A program made the translations under genes and the position numbers. A stretch of 63,205 nucleotides of DNA from Nostoc sp. FACHB-973 (GTDB taxonomy: Bacteria > Cyanobacteriota > Cyanobacteriia > Cyanobacteriales > Nostocaceae): assembly GCF_014698115.1 (NCBI RefSeq), contig NZ_JACJSJ010000045.1:1-63205 (forward strand), read 5' to 3'. Under the pieces are notes generated by a model. That model saw nothing but the letters and a program-made list of their open reading frames with translations, had not been told where the DNA came from and searched no databases. This document shows positions 33,536 through 42,250 of this stretch, one piece after another; the first letter of the stretch is position 1, and every line of letters begins with the position of its first letter.

Positions 33536-35539
33536 TTAACTTTCAAGATTTGGGCGCACTTTTGCCCGAATCAGTATAGCAGTAATGTTGTCGTGACCAT
33601 TGTGTTGGTTTGCCAAATCAATTAAGTCTGTAACGCCCCGTTCTAAGTTCGCGCTAGAACTCAGTAAGGGTTCTAAGTGAGTCTGCCAATGGGTTTCTAG
33701 TAAATCATTATCTGATAAACCGTCCGATGCCAATACTAGAAGGGTATCTTCATTGATCTCGAAAAAGCCCACATCGGGATTAATGGAGTTTTCATCACGA
33801 GGCCCCAATGCTTGAGTGAGTTGGTAGGCATCCGGGCGGGCATAAGCTATACTTGCTTCCACTCCCCTAGTAATTTCACGTTGCCCGACTTCGTGATCTA
33901 CTGTGACTTGTTCTAATCCCTGTTTGCGGGTCAGGCGATAAAGACGGCTATCTCCCACATGAGCGACTGCTGCTTGAGTGTCTTGAATTAAGAGCATTAC
34001 CAGAGTTGTACCCATGCGCCCAACTCCAGAACGGGCATCTTGTTGATTGAGCTTGTAAATCGCCTCATTAGCTAAATAAACTGCCTCACGAATGCTGTTT
34101 TCTGTTGGCAGTTGATTAGGAATCCAGTGTTCTTGGAAATATTGCCTGAGGGTCTTGACTGCTAACTCGCTGGCTACCTCGCCGCCAGCGTGTCCACCCA
34201 TACCATCACAGAGGATATACAAACCATGTCCTTGCAGTATTCGAGTTTTGGGCAACTCCAGTTTCTCAATTTTGGTTTCAACACCAAAGTAGTCTTCGTT
34301 ATGATGACGTTGACGCCCGACATCTGTGCGTCCTGCATCTTCCAAGCTACTTAATTGCATTGCCAGCACAACAGTTGGCATATCATCAGTTTTACTAATG
34401 ATATCTTCTGGTTCTTCTGATTGCAGGATAGTAGGCACAACAGTATGTTTCTCCTCTATTGGGGGCAAAGTTGGGGTTCCTAGTGCTTCCAGTTCCACAG
34501 AGATTTCCTGCAAACGCGATCGCAACTGTGCGATCGTTTCAATTTTACCTGCCTCTAAATCTCCTAACATCTGCACTACAGAGCCAAATTGAGTGCGTTG
34601 AGTCTGTCTAAATAGCGTTTGCCAAACCCGCCCCAAAGCTTGGATGGTTAACGATTGCTCTGAAATAACAGATATTTGGGCTTGGTCATCTTCTAGCGAC
34701 TCGGCGATCGCCTGACTATTCTTTGATTCCACATACAATCTCTGTAGCGCCAGCGTTTGGTCTTCATCCAATCGCAAATTCGACAATTCCAACAGACTTT
34801 GACGACAATTCACTGGTTCCAATATTGCCCAAAGTTGGGTCATTTGATAACACCAGTGTAAAATTTTTAACGAACTCGTTGTCTCTTCTTGCCACAAATC
34901 AAGTAAAAGTTGCCAATCCGAACGGTCTTCGATTACTACTACCTCTTTATCACCTTGCTGCCATGCATCGTGAATCCGTGGTATCCCTGGCTGACCTTGG
35001 TATTGTAAAGCAATATAAAGTTTAGCAAGGCTAGGAATTGCATTTGTTGGCACTGATGGCGTTACCAGATCCGATTGCTGATTTCCTAATATTGCCTCTA
35101 TAGGTGATATTTGATACGGTTGGCAGTCTACAACTCTCGCCTCTGCCTCAGTAATATTTTCTAAACTAGGTAAGGTATCTAACAATTGATAGCGCTGCTG
35201 AGAGTCTAAATAGGAGCCTAATGTTATTTCAGGGTTAGGGGGAGGGGGTAGAGGGGATGAGGGGGATGAGGGAGAATTTACTTCCCCTGCTCCCCCTGCT
35301 TCCCCTGCTCCCCCTGCTCCCCCTGCTCCCCCTGCTCCCTCATCTCCAGTCCCTTCTTGAGTAATAATTGCCCAAAATACTGTTCCGCATTCTGTGCCAC
35401 AGTTGTGACAACGTAGGGCATTCACAGGAACATCGGTACTGCATTCAGGACAGATTTTGTGAGTCAGGGACGTGCCGCATTTTTGACAGAATTTGTTGGT
35501 ATTAGGGTTTTCAAATTTACACTGAGGGCAAATCAGCAT
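33536..35539 (-). CDS. Zinc-ribbon PP2C-type Ser/Thr phosphatase
   Basis: Residues 1-50 hold two zinc ribbons (MLICPQCKFENPNTNKFCQK then CPECSTDV...RCHNCGTECG). A low-complexity linker (about 62-105; GAGGAGGAGGAGEAGGAGE then Ser/Pro-rich) follows. A kinase-like pseudo-domain or helical region spans about 110-330. The PP2C domain (about 400-660) has metal ligands in VGRQRHHNEDYFG, LCDGMGGHAGGEVAS, VAHVGDSRLYRL, LASDGLSDND and GHDNITAILI, all intact. It dephosphorylates Ser/Thr in a soluble signalling context, presumably with the adjacent FHA kinase. The linker is encoded by intergenic-type tandem repeat DNA in frame. Start ATG at 35539. Confidence 0.94.
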   Translation of the reverse strand: MLICPQCKFENPNTNKFCQKCGTSLTHKICPECSTDVPVNALRCHNCGTECGTVFWAIITQEGTGDEGAGGAGGAGGAGEAGGAGEVNSPSSPSSPLPPPPNPEITLGSYLDSQQRYQLLDTLPSLENITEAEARVVDCQPYQISPIEAILGNQQSDLVTPSVPTNAIPSLAKLYIALQYQGQPGIPRIHDAWQQGDKEVVVIEDRSDWQLLLDLWQEETTSSLKILHWCYQMTQLWAILEPVNCRQSLLELSNLRLDEDQTLALQRLYVESKNSQAIAESLEDDQAQISVISEQSLTIQALGRVWQTLFRQTQRTQFGSVVQMLGDLEAGKIETIAQLRSRLQEISVELEALGTPTLPPIEEKHTVVPTILQSEEPEDIISKTDDMPTVVLAMQLSSLEDAGRTDVGRQRHHNEDYFGVETKIEKLELPKTRILQGHGLYILCDGMGGHAGGEVASELAVKTLRQYFQEHWIPNQLPTENSIREAVYLANEAIYKLNQQDARSGVGRMGTTLVMLLIQDTQAAVAHVGDSRLYRLTRKQGLEQVTVDHEVGQREITRGVEASIAYARPDAYQLTQALGPRDENSINPDVGFFEINEDTLLVLASDGLSDNDLLETHWQTHLEPLLSSSANLERGVTDLIDLANQHNGHDNITAILIRAKVRPNLES

Positions 35540-35797
35540 AGTGGAAGTTCCTTAATTCCCGTTTCAAGGTGGTTCTAGCCACTAAGATCCAAGGTGCCAC
35601 AATTGGCTGCCCCTGACTACAGTAGACTTACAATAGATTGTAATTTTAACAGTGAATTTTGGTGGCAGTATTAATTCTGACGCATCAAATATTTTAGATA
35701 TTAGCAGTTAATTCTGGGGACTAGGGACTGGGGATTAGGAACTAGGATAAAATTCTTGATACCCAGTACCCAATCCCCAGTCCCCGATGCCCGATGC
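35540..35797. other. Intergenic region with STRR
   Basis: No gene. GGGGACTAGGGACTGGGGAT and the complementary CCCAGTACCCAATCCCCAGT at about 35713-35790 form a repeat pair after the binding-protein gene. The first 150 bp are unremarkable AT-rich sequence and probably hold the phosphatase promoter, which I cannot place. Confidence 0.5.
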
Positions 35798-36589
35798 TCA
35801 AGATTCTGGCAATTGCAGAGGTTCGGCGTTAAACCATTTTTGATAAATTTGCTTGTAAGTGCCGTTGGATAACAAAGTGGCTATGGCTTTGTTAATTGCG
35901 TCTAGGTGGGGAGAATCTTTAGGTGTGGCAATGCCGTAGTATTCTTCGGTGAGTAGGTCGGCAACAACTTTGATGCCTTTGAGTTTGCCATTTTTAATCG
36001 CATACAAAGTAGCGAAAGCATCGCTAACTACAGCATCAACATTGCCGTTAAGCAAGTCTTGAAAAAATTCTGGGCCAGAATTAAAAGTACTAATTTTGGC
36101 GTTGGGGATGGTTTTGGCAAAATCTGCCCCAGTGGAACCAATTTGTACAGCAATTTTTTTCCCCTGGAGACTGTTGAAGTCTTTAATATTTTGATTATCT
36201 TGGCGTGTAGCGATCGCTAGTCCGGCTTTAAAATAAGGTCGTGAAAAAGCAATTGTTTTCAGGCGTTCGGCGGTAATTGTAATTCCACTAATTGCGGCAT
36301 CAACTCTTTTGGCTTGCAAAGCCGATATCATGCCATCAAAGGGCAGATTTTCAAACTTAACTGTAAAAAGAGCCACTTGAGCGATCGCATTCATCAAATC
36401 AATATCAAAGCCTTCTAACTTCCCGCTAGCTGTTTGGATTTCAAAAGGGATAAAGGTAGGATCTGTAGCAACCTTGAAAAGTTTTGCATCTTGGTTGGTA
36501 CTGGGATAGAAACTGTTACAAGCAATAACCAGTAACATACAGCCTAAACTCAAAATTAGCTGCTGCCACTTGCACTTAATCAATTTCAC
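35798..36589 (-). CDS. Amino-acid ABC transporter substrate-binding lipoprotein
   Basis: A periplasmic binding protein (family 3, SBP_bac_3) for polar or basic amino acids. From a GTG at 36589 there is a lipoprotein signal peptide (KLIKCKWQQLILSLGCMLLV then IAC lipobox). The two lobes carry KVATDPTFIPFEIQTASGKL, EGFDIDLMNAIAQV, MISALQAKRVDAAISGITIT, FSRPYFKAGLAIATR, and VQIGSTGADFAKTI. 263 residues. The reading frame continues upstream to 36745, but that part encodes GGGCAT repeat DNA and overlaps the divergent gene. No permease or ATPase is adjacent. Confidence 0.92.
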   Translation of the reverse strand: MKLIKCKWQQLILSLGCMLLVIACNSFYPSTNQDAKLFKVATDPTFIPFEIQTASGKLEGFDIDLMNAIAQVALFTVKFENLPFDGMISALQAKRVDAAISGITITAERLKTIAFSRPYFKAGLAIATRQDNQNIKDFNSLQGKKIAVQIGSTGADFAKTIPNAKISTFNSGPEFFQDLLNGNVDAVVSDAFATLYAIKNGKLKGIKVVADLLTEEYYGIATPKDSPHLDAINKAIATLLSNGTYKQIYQKWFNAEPLQLPES

Positions 36590-36596
36590 TGTAGTT

Positions 36597-36640
36597 GTTG
36601 GGCATTGGGCATGGGGCATGGGGCATTGGGAATTAGTTAG
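36597..36640. repeat. Short GGGCATTG/GGGCATGG repeat
   Basis: Heptamer-type STRR (TTGGGCATTGGGCATGGGGC) between the divergent binding-protein and aminotransferase genes, so it lies within their promoter region. Confidence 0.8.
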
Positions 36641-36718
36641 ATAGCTAAAAGTTCTACAATTTTGTTTTTGCCCACACCAGTTAAACATACATTTTTTTGA
36701 GAACACAATTTGCGCTCT

Positions 36719-37921
36719 ATGGCTCACACTACTTCTGCTCATCAAATTGCTGATTTGTTCGCCGAACGAGCCAAAAACCTGGCACCACCAACCTATGGCA
36801 CAGAGTTAACCAAAATTGTTAGTGTCAGTTTTACCTACGGTTTAGCTGACCCAACTCTTTTTCCTCATGCTGATTTGGCGGCTGCAAGTGCTGCTGTGCT
36901 GGCACAAGAAGCTGCGATCGCTCTCAACTACGGCCCACCTTCAGCTCAACTGTATGAGCAAATTATCCTCCGCTTACAGGCTCAAGGAATCGCTGCTGAT
37001 CGCGATCGTGTTCTCCTTGGCTACGGTTCTGGGCAGATTCTCGGCTTACTACCAGATGTATTTATCGAACCCGGTGATGTGGTGATTGTGGAAAGCCCAA
37101 CCTTTTTGGGAGTAGTTGCTAGATTTGTTCACGCTGGCGCACGCCTGATTACCATTCCTGTGGATGAATTGGGAATGGATGTGGACGCCCTAGAAGAAAT
37201 TTTAAGCGACTTGAAAAAACAAGGCATTCGACCCAGGTTTATTTACACAATTCCCACCTTTCACAATCCCACAGGCACTACTATGCCGTTATTTCGCCGC
37301 CAAAAATTAGTAGCACTGGCGGCTGAATATGGTGTGCTGGTGGTGGAAGACGATGCGTATAAGGATTTGCGTTTTCAAGGAGAAACTGTGCCCTCCCTGG
37401 CATCCCTCGACCAAGAAGGGTGGGTTTTATATGTGAGTACCTTCTCAAAAATTATTGCGCCTGGTGTGAGGTTGGGCTGGGCTTGTGGCGATCCAGCAAT
37501 TATTGAGCGCTTGGCAATGTTCAAAAGCGAGGGGCCTGTGGGGCCTTTTGTCAGTCATGTAGTTGGCCGCTACTGTGCCACAGGCAAACTAGATGCTCAT
37601 ATTCAGGAGTTAATCACCTGCTATCAGCATAAGTGCAATTTGTTGTTAGAAGCGATCGCTGCTGAGTTTCCCAGGGATATAGTCGCTTTACGTCCAGATG
37701 GCGGCTTTTTCGTTTGGTGTAAATTGCCGCAAAATATCAGTGCCAAAGCACTCCTAACTGCTTGTGCAGAACACGGCGTCAGTTTCCTCCCAGGAACTCG
37801 CTGCTACGCCAACGGTGAGGGGGATGATGCCATCAGGCTAGCTTTTAGTTTTCAGCCAAACGACAAGATTGTTGAGGGAATCGCTACCCTTGGAAAAGTG
37901 TTGTGCCAATGGCAGCGGTGA
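36719..37921 (+). CDS. PLP-dependent aminotransferase, class I/II
   Basis: A 400-residue fold-type I aminotransferase, closest in look to the 2-aminoadipate/valine-pyruvate or MocR-catalytic type without the GntR domain. Motifs: LNYGPPSAQLYEQIILRLQA, LLGYGSGQILGLLPDVFIEP, IYTIPTFHNPTGTTMPLFRR (substrate/PLP region), VVEDDAYKDLRF (Asp binding the pyridine N), and the Schiff-base Lys in YVSTFSKIIAPGVRLGW. The C-terminus RPDGGFFVWCKLP binds the carboxylate. ATG at 36719 is preferred over TTG at 36710. The true amino donor is unknown. It is divergent from an amino-acid-binding protein gene, perhaps a functional hint. Confidence 0.92.
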   Translation: MAHTTSAHQIADLFAERAKNLAPPTYGTELTKIVSVSFTYGLADPTLFPHADLAAASAAVLAQEAAIALNYGPPSAQLYEQIILRLQAQGIAADRDRVLLGYGSGQILGLLPDVFIEPGDVVIVESPTFLGVVARFVHAGARLITIPVDELGMDVDALEEILSDLKKQGIRPRFIYTIPTFHNPTGTTMPLFRRQKLVALAAEYGVLVVEDDAYKDLRFQGETVPSLASLDQEGWVLYVSTFSKIIAPGVRLGWACGDPAIIERLAMFKSEGPVGPFVSHVVGRYCATGKLDAHIQELITCYQHKCNLLLEAIAAEFPRDIVALRPDGGFFVWCKLPQNISAKALLTACAEHGVSFLPGTRCYANGEGDDAIRLAFSFQPNDKIVEGIATLGKVLCQWQR

Positions 37922-38253
37922 CCAAAAAAGCAGACCAGCAAGGGGCAGGGGAAGAATAGGATGTGATAGCTGTCTTTTATGCAATACTGTTCGGTTGAGC
38001 AAGAGACGCGATAAATCACCGTCAAGACAAAGAATTAATTATTGTAGAGACGGCGATTTATCGCGTCTTTGTTATGTATTTTTTTGATCAAAAAACCTTA
38101 ACCAAACTGTATTGGGACTCAAGTGACCTGATTTGGTTGATATTGTCTTAACAGGTGTAGTATCTTGACTTCTGCGGTTGTGATTACACGTATTACATTA
38201 TCAGGAAAAGTGACACAATTTCTGTATTGTCAAAATATAACTGGATCTGGCTT
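37922..38253. other. Intergenic region holding a MITE-like element
   Basis: Contains family B element copy A at 37982-38114. The remaining approximately 140 bp before the DUF4419 start presumably hold its promoter; no clear signals are seen. Confidence 0.5.
37982..38114 (+). repeat. Family B MITE-like element, copy A
   Basis: The left end CAATACTGTTCGGTTGAG and right end CTTAACCAAACTGTATTG are inverted repeats. The interior carries GAGACGCGATAAATC and GTAGAGACGGCGATTTATCG. It is non-coding, about 133 bp. It matches copy B at 39861-39990 in inverted orientation. Confidence 0.75.
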
Positions 38254-39810
38254 ATGTCAGTACTTGCACCTATCCTCGAACAAACTTTGGGTAAGATTCG
38301 CTTTTGTGTTGACGATGTAAAAAGCGCCGAGGAGCGATTACCTACTAAAAATGCAAAATTTCAGTTAGAGAAGCATTTAGGGAAACAACTGCTGGCATTC
38401 AGCCATAATGATACGTTTGAGGTAATTCCAGACCAAGGCATTCATTCGTTGGCGCTTGCTGTTCATGCTGCCTTTAGTGAACACCGCCCGTTATTGTTAA
38501 CACCTGACATTATTTGGATAACATTAGCTCAAGGATTTGCTCAACATATCAACAATCATGCAGAAACTTTGCGATCGCGCTTCGTTCGTCACCAAGGGAA
38601 ACAAAAACTGGTAGTTCAAAGACTAGAAATTCCCAGCCAACCCCAGCATTGGACTGAGGCAATTCAAGAATGGGCATTGCATATCCGCGACCATGTAGGA
38701 TCTGACCTATATCGATCGCTAGAGTGTAACTTCAGTACTACGACACCCATCACCCACACAGCCAGTCATGTGGTAATGATGGATGCCTTCCAAAAGTATT
38801 TTGACTATGTGATGTTGTGCGTGTGCGGCATTCCAGAGATTACGCTGTTGGGTACTGTAGAAGATTGGCAAAGTATTAGCGATCGCGTCCAAATGATGGC
38901 TGAATATGACTTGAACTGGTGGACTGCTCGTTTAATGCCAATTTGTCGGGAGTTTGTAGAAACAGCCTCAGGTAGACCATCCCTAGAGTTTTGGCGCTGT
39001 ATCTACAAACCTGAACCTGTTTATGGTGTGGAACTGATTACCGGTTGGTTGACTGATTTGTTTCCTTATGTTAAACATCCAGTGACTAAAGCCCCTTCAG
39101 TGAAGAATCCCGTTCTGGAAATTGATCGCTGCGAACTTCCGAACGCGTCATCATCGGAACAAATTTTCAAGCAAGTTGCTCATGGCATTTCTCCCGAAAG
39201 CTTGCCTTTGGGCATCTCTCAAGTTCCATTCCGTCTGATAACGAAAGATGGGAAAGAGTATTCTCTAGAACTACTTGCTGGTTTCATTGGCGTTCATCAA
39301 GACTCCAAGCTGCAAACTTTACAACCTGAGATTGGTTGGGCAGTGCGCGAACAGAGCGATCGCTTTGCACAGTTACTCGACAAAATTCAACAGCAGCACC
39401 TTACACAAGCGCCTATTAATTGGTCTGAATTTTATAAAAAGTTTTCTGATGGAGTTCCCAAGGAACATATTCAAATGCTGGAGCGATTCGATGGAGCGAC
39501 ACTTTACGCTAATAGCGGTCATTCTTGGCAGATTCCCAAGTATAGTTCTGCTAAAATCTACGAAATCCCCGAACCAAATTCTTTCGTCTATGATGCAACC
39601 CACCTGATTGATCTCGAAGATGGGCGCTGTATTGCCTACATCTTTAACTTTCGCAAGAGCGAATGTTTGATTCTTTTGGGCAAGCAGATTTTAGATAACA
39701 ATCAGCTTCAAGATACCGTAATTATTGCTCAGAGTATTTCGGAACTTTTTGAGAGGATATTTCAAGCCCAAGGGCGGTACTACTTTGATGATTCTAATTT
39801 CGTGTGCTAA
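38254..39810 (+). CDS. DUF4419 domain protein
   Basis: A protein of about 518 residues recognised as DUF4419 from the pattern RPLLLTPDIIWITLAQGFAQ followed by HINNHAETLRSRFVRHQGKQ, and FSTTTPITHTASHVVMMDAF. It continues with WARLMPICREFVETASG-like text and a GVELITGWLTDLFPYVK segment. The C-terminal 170 residues (from about LDKIQQQHLTQAPINWSEFY) look like a separate SMI1/KNR4 (SUKH)-type domain, an inference from its pattern only. No signal peptide; soluble. The start ATG at 38254 is preferred to TTG at 38227. The gene is bracketed by inverted family B elements, suggesting an acquired cassette. Function unknown. Confidence 0.85.
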   Translation: MSVLAPILEQTLGKIRFCVDDVKSAEERLPTKNAKFQLEKHLGKQLLAFSHNDTFEVIPDQGIHSLALAVHAAFSEHRPLLLTPDIIWITLAQGFAQHINNHAETLRSRFVRHQGKQKLVVQRLEIPSQPQHWTEAIQEWALHIRDHVGSDLYRSLECNFSTTTPITHTASHVVMMDAFQKYFDYVMLCVCGIPEITLLGTVEDWQSISDRVQMMAEYDLNWWTARLMPICREFVETASGRPSLEFWRCIYKPEPVYGVELITGWLTDLFPYVKHPVTKAPSVKNPVLEIDRCELPNASSSEQIFKQVAHGISPESLPLGISQVPFRLITKDGKEYSLELLAGFIGVHQDSKLQTLQPEIGWAVREQSDRFAQLLDKIQQQHLTQAPINWSEFYKKFSDGVPKEHIQMLERFDGATLYANSGHSWQIPKYSSAKIYEIPEPNSFVYDATHLIDLEDGRCIAYIFNFRKSECLILLGKQILDNNQLQDTVIIAQSISELFERIFQAQGRYYFDDSNFVC

Positions 39811-39860
39811 CTGGACTTCTAAAAAAAATTTTCAATCGTAGGGTAGCACAGCTGTCATTG

Positions 39861-39990
39861 CAATACGGTTCGGTTAAGGTTTTTTGATTAAAATTCTAAA
39901 TTCCAAAGACGCGATAAATCGCCGTCTCTACAAAATACTGATTATTGTAGAGACGGCGATTCATCGCGTCTCTTGTCTTAACCGAACTTG
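39861..39990 (-). repeat. Family B MITE-like element, copy B (right end degraded)
   Basis: It begins CAATACGGTTCGGTTAAGG and contains GACGCGATAAATCGCCGTC and, inverted, GTAGAGACGGCGATTCATCG. It ends CTTAACCGAACTTGAG, where the terminal GTATTG is lost. It seems to have landed in a family A core: CGTAGGGTAGCACAGCTGT stops just before it at 39857. Confidence 0.7.
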
Positions 39991-40028
39991 AGATGATTTA
40001 TTCTGAATTCTGAATTCTGTATTCTTCT

Positions 40029-40652
40029 TCAAAAAATTTGTTCTAAACGCTCGAAATCCCGCTGCACTTCATACCAGAGACTTTTATTGTGGGGGTCTGT
40101 TTTCAGGGCTTTTTTGAGATAAATTCTGGCTTTGAGCAACTGGTTTTCCGAAATTAACGCCCGTCCCCAGATTTGGTAGGCAACTGCTAGCCATTGACGA
40201 ACTTCTGCATCCCCTGACAACCGATCTGATAAAGCTTCAGCTAGGGCGATCGCTTGGGGAAATCGTCTTTCTTGCAAAAATCGCTGCAATTGCTCATAAG
40301 TCTTCCACTTTAGGCGCTGTTCTATTTCTACCAAATTCGGCGGCTTTGGTGTCGCTGGTTCTTGGTTTGTGGCCTTTTTTACTGGTGTTTTTTCCCGATG
40401 CGTTGCTTTGGGGCGATCGCGTCCCGCTGTTGACACCTGATTTGAATGTCCAGCTGTTTCCTCTGGCAGTACTACCGTCAGCAGGAGTTTGTAAGCCTCT
40501 GTCAAGGCAATAAACTTATCTTTGGCTTTGTTGTCATCTGGGTTGATATCGGGATGATATTGCTGTGCCAGTCGTCGGTAAGACGCTTTAATGTCAGCAA
40601 AAGAGGCTCCCGACCTTAAACCCAATAAACGGTAGCAATCTCCAAGATCCAT
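40029..40652 (-). CDS. J-domain (DnaJ-like) protein
   Basis: A co-chaperone type protein of 207 residues that would stimulate Hsp70 (DnaK) ATPase. The N-terminal J domain (about 1-65) starts CYRLLGLRSGASFADIKASY and has the HPD tripeptide in RRLAQQYHPDINPDDNKAKD. It lacks the Gly/Phe and zinc-finger regions of true DnaJ. A basic Pro/Lys-rich linker and then a helical, TPR-like C-terminal half follow (QRFLQERRFPQAIALAEALS, RIYLKKALKTDPHNKSLWYE). Soluble; the client is unknown. Ends next to the family B repeat. Confidence 0.92.
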   Translation of the reverse strand: MDLGDCYRLLGLRSGASFADIKASYRRLAQQYHPDINPDDNKAKDKFIALTEAYKLLLTVVLPEETAGHSNQVSTAGRDRPKATHREKTPVKKATNQEPATPKPPNLVEIEQRLKWKTYEQLQRFLQERRFPQAIALAEALSDRLSGDAEVRQWLAVAYQIWGRALISENQLLKARIYLKKALKTDPHNKSLWYEVQRDFERLEQIF

Positions 40653-40770
40653 CTTGAGCTATGAGCTATCGAATATTTAGCTAGGGGCTATCAGCTATGA
40701 ACCTCATAGCCTGAGATATTAATCATAAGGGTTAATTTAATATTTTAAGGTTCAATTTTGACAGTTTTTT

Positions 40771-40890
40771 CGGGAGTGGGGAGTGGGGAGTGGGGAGTGG
40801 GGAGTGGGGAGTTAAGAGTTATTCTCCCTCATCTCCCTCATCTCCCTCATCTCCCCCTACTCCCTATTCCCTATTCCCTACTCCCCATTC
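40771..40890. repeat. Short tandem repeat cluster (STRR)
   Basis: GGGAGTGGGGAGTGGGGAGT (five units) on the left and CTCATCTCCCTCATCTCC on the right: two complementary arms between the J-domain gene and clpP. Confidence 0.85.
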
Positions 40891-41484
40891 CTACGGACGT
40901 TCTTCAATCACACGGTCAATTAAACCGTATTCTTTAGCTTCTTGGGCAGACATGAAAAAGTCACGATCCATGTCTTTTTCAATTTTTGCTAGGGTTTGAC
41001 CAGTGTTGTCAGCATAAATTTGATTTAGCTGGTTACGAATCCGCAGAATCTCTCTAGCTTCAATTTCGATATCGCTTGCTTGCCCACGGGTGCCACCAGA
41101 AGGTTGGTGAATCATAATCCGTGAGTGAGGCAATGCTAACCGTTTGCCTTTGGCTCCACCTGCTAGTAGAAATGACCCCATAGAGGCTGCTAGACCCGTG
41201 CATATTGTTACCACATCTGATTTGATGTGTTGCATGGTGTCATAAATTGCCAGCCCAGAGGTCACCATACCGCCAGGAGAGTTGATGTATATGTAAATAT
41301 CTTTGCCTGGATCTTCTGAATCCAGATATAGCAAGAAGGCTATAATCTCGTTGGCAATTTTATCATCAATTTCCTCTCCCAGAAAAATAATGCGTTCCAG
41401 GGAAAGACGAGTATAAATGTGAACCCATTCCTCCATCTGTCCCCCTGGCAACCGATAGGGAACGCTAGGGTAACCAATAGGCAT
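40891..41484 (-). CDS. clpP: ATP-dependent Clp protease proteolytic subunit (ClpP3-like)
   Basis: A serine peptidase subunit that, with a Clp ATPase, degrades unfolded or tagged proteins. The catalytic triad is intact: Ser101 (LAASMGSFLLAG), His126 (RIMIHQPSGG) and Asp175 (DMDRDFFMS). 197 residues. It lies 103 bp downstream of clpR on the same strand. In cyanobacteria the ClpR gene is paired with the ClpP3 gene and the two build a mixed heptameric core (established for Synechococcus), so this is most likely ClpP3. Confidence 0.96.
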   Translation of the reverse strand: MPIGYPSVPYRLPGGQMEEWVHIYTRLSLERIIFLGEEIDDKIANEIIAFLLYLDSEDPGKDIYIYINSPGGMVTSGLAIYDTMQHIKSDVVTICTGLAASMGSFLLAGGAKGKRLALPHSRIMIHQPSGGTRGQASDIEIEAREILRIRNQLNQIYADNTGQTLAKIEKDMDRDFFMSAQEAKEYGLIDRVIEERP

Positions 41485-41587
41485 AATTTGCTCCGTTATT
41501 ACAATGATTTATAGCAAGGATGAAGCCTGGGCGCTTCTGTGGGGTAGAGTGAGTTGAAATCCCAAGAAATCAGACTCACTTCATTTT

Positions 41588-42250
41588 TTAAAGGACGCTG
41601 GCAGGTAGTGGGGGATTGGCGAGTTCTTCTTTTTCAAAAACTCGGTCAATCAAACCGTATTCTTTAGCTTGATAGGGAGTCATGTATAGTAGACGATCCA
41701 TATCTTTGCTAATTTTTTCTGCCGCCTGTTCTGTGTTACGAGACAAAATGTCAATCATTGCTGTCTTGTTGACTAGAACTTCCCTGGCGCGAATTTGAAT
41801 ATCCGTTGCTTGACCTTGGGTGTAACTCTTGGGTTGGTGCAGAATAATGGAAGCATGGGGTAAGCTAGCACGGCAACCTTTCGTACCAGCACTGAGGATC
41901 ATCGCTGCCATACCCATCGCGGAACCGATGCAGATGGTGTGGATGGGAGGCTTGATATATTTCATTGTGTCATAGATGGCGAAGGCTTCGGTTTCAAAGC
42001 CTATGGGTTCGCCACTGTAACCAGAAGTGCCTGTAGAGTTGATGTAAATTTTAATTGGTTTTTCTGGGTCATCAGACTGCAAGTACAGGAGTTCGGCGAT
42101 GATCAGTTTGGTGATTTGTGGAACTAAAGGAGTTCCCAAGTAGACAATTCGCTCCTTTAATAAGAGAGACGGTAAATCTGGCGGCGGTTTCCGGTAAAAT
42201 CGATCGCCGTAATAAGGGGATTGAACAGCCTTGATGGCGGAAATGTCCAT
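41588..42250 (-). CDS. clpR: ClpR, proteolytically inactive Clp core subunit
   Basis: A ClpP paralogue of 220 residues that lacks the nucleophile: where ClpP has AASMGS, this has CIGSAMGMAAMIL, with Gly in place of the catalytic Ser. The His region (IILHQPKSYTQG) is kept, and the Asp region reads DMDRLLYMT. An insertion NSTGTSGYSGEPIGFETEAF before the active site is typical of ClpR. It forms a mixed ring with the neighbouring ClpP3 and is essential in several cyanobacteria. Start ATG at 42250. Confidence 0.95.
   Translation of the reverse strand: MDISAIKAVQSPYYGDRFYRKPPPDLPSLLLKERIVYLGTPLVPQITKLIIAELLYLQSDDPEKPIKIYINSTGTSGYSGEPIGFETEAFAIYDTMKYIKPPIHTICIGSAMGMAAMILSAGTKGCRASLPHASIILHQPKSYTQGQATDIQIRAREVLVNKTAMIDILSRNTEQAAEKISKDMDRLLYMTPYQAKEYGLIDRVFEKEELANPPLPASVL

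Noticed and set aside
36590..36745. N-terminal extension of the amino-acid-binding protein
   Set aside because: It runs through GGGCAT repeat DNA and into the divergent aminotransferase gene; starting at GTG 36589 gives a proper lipoprotein signal peptide.
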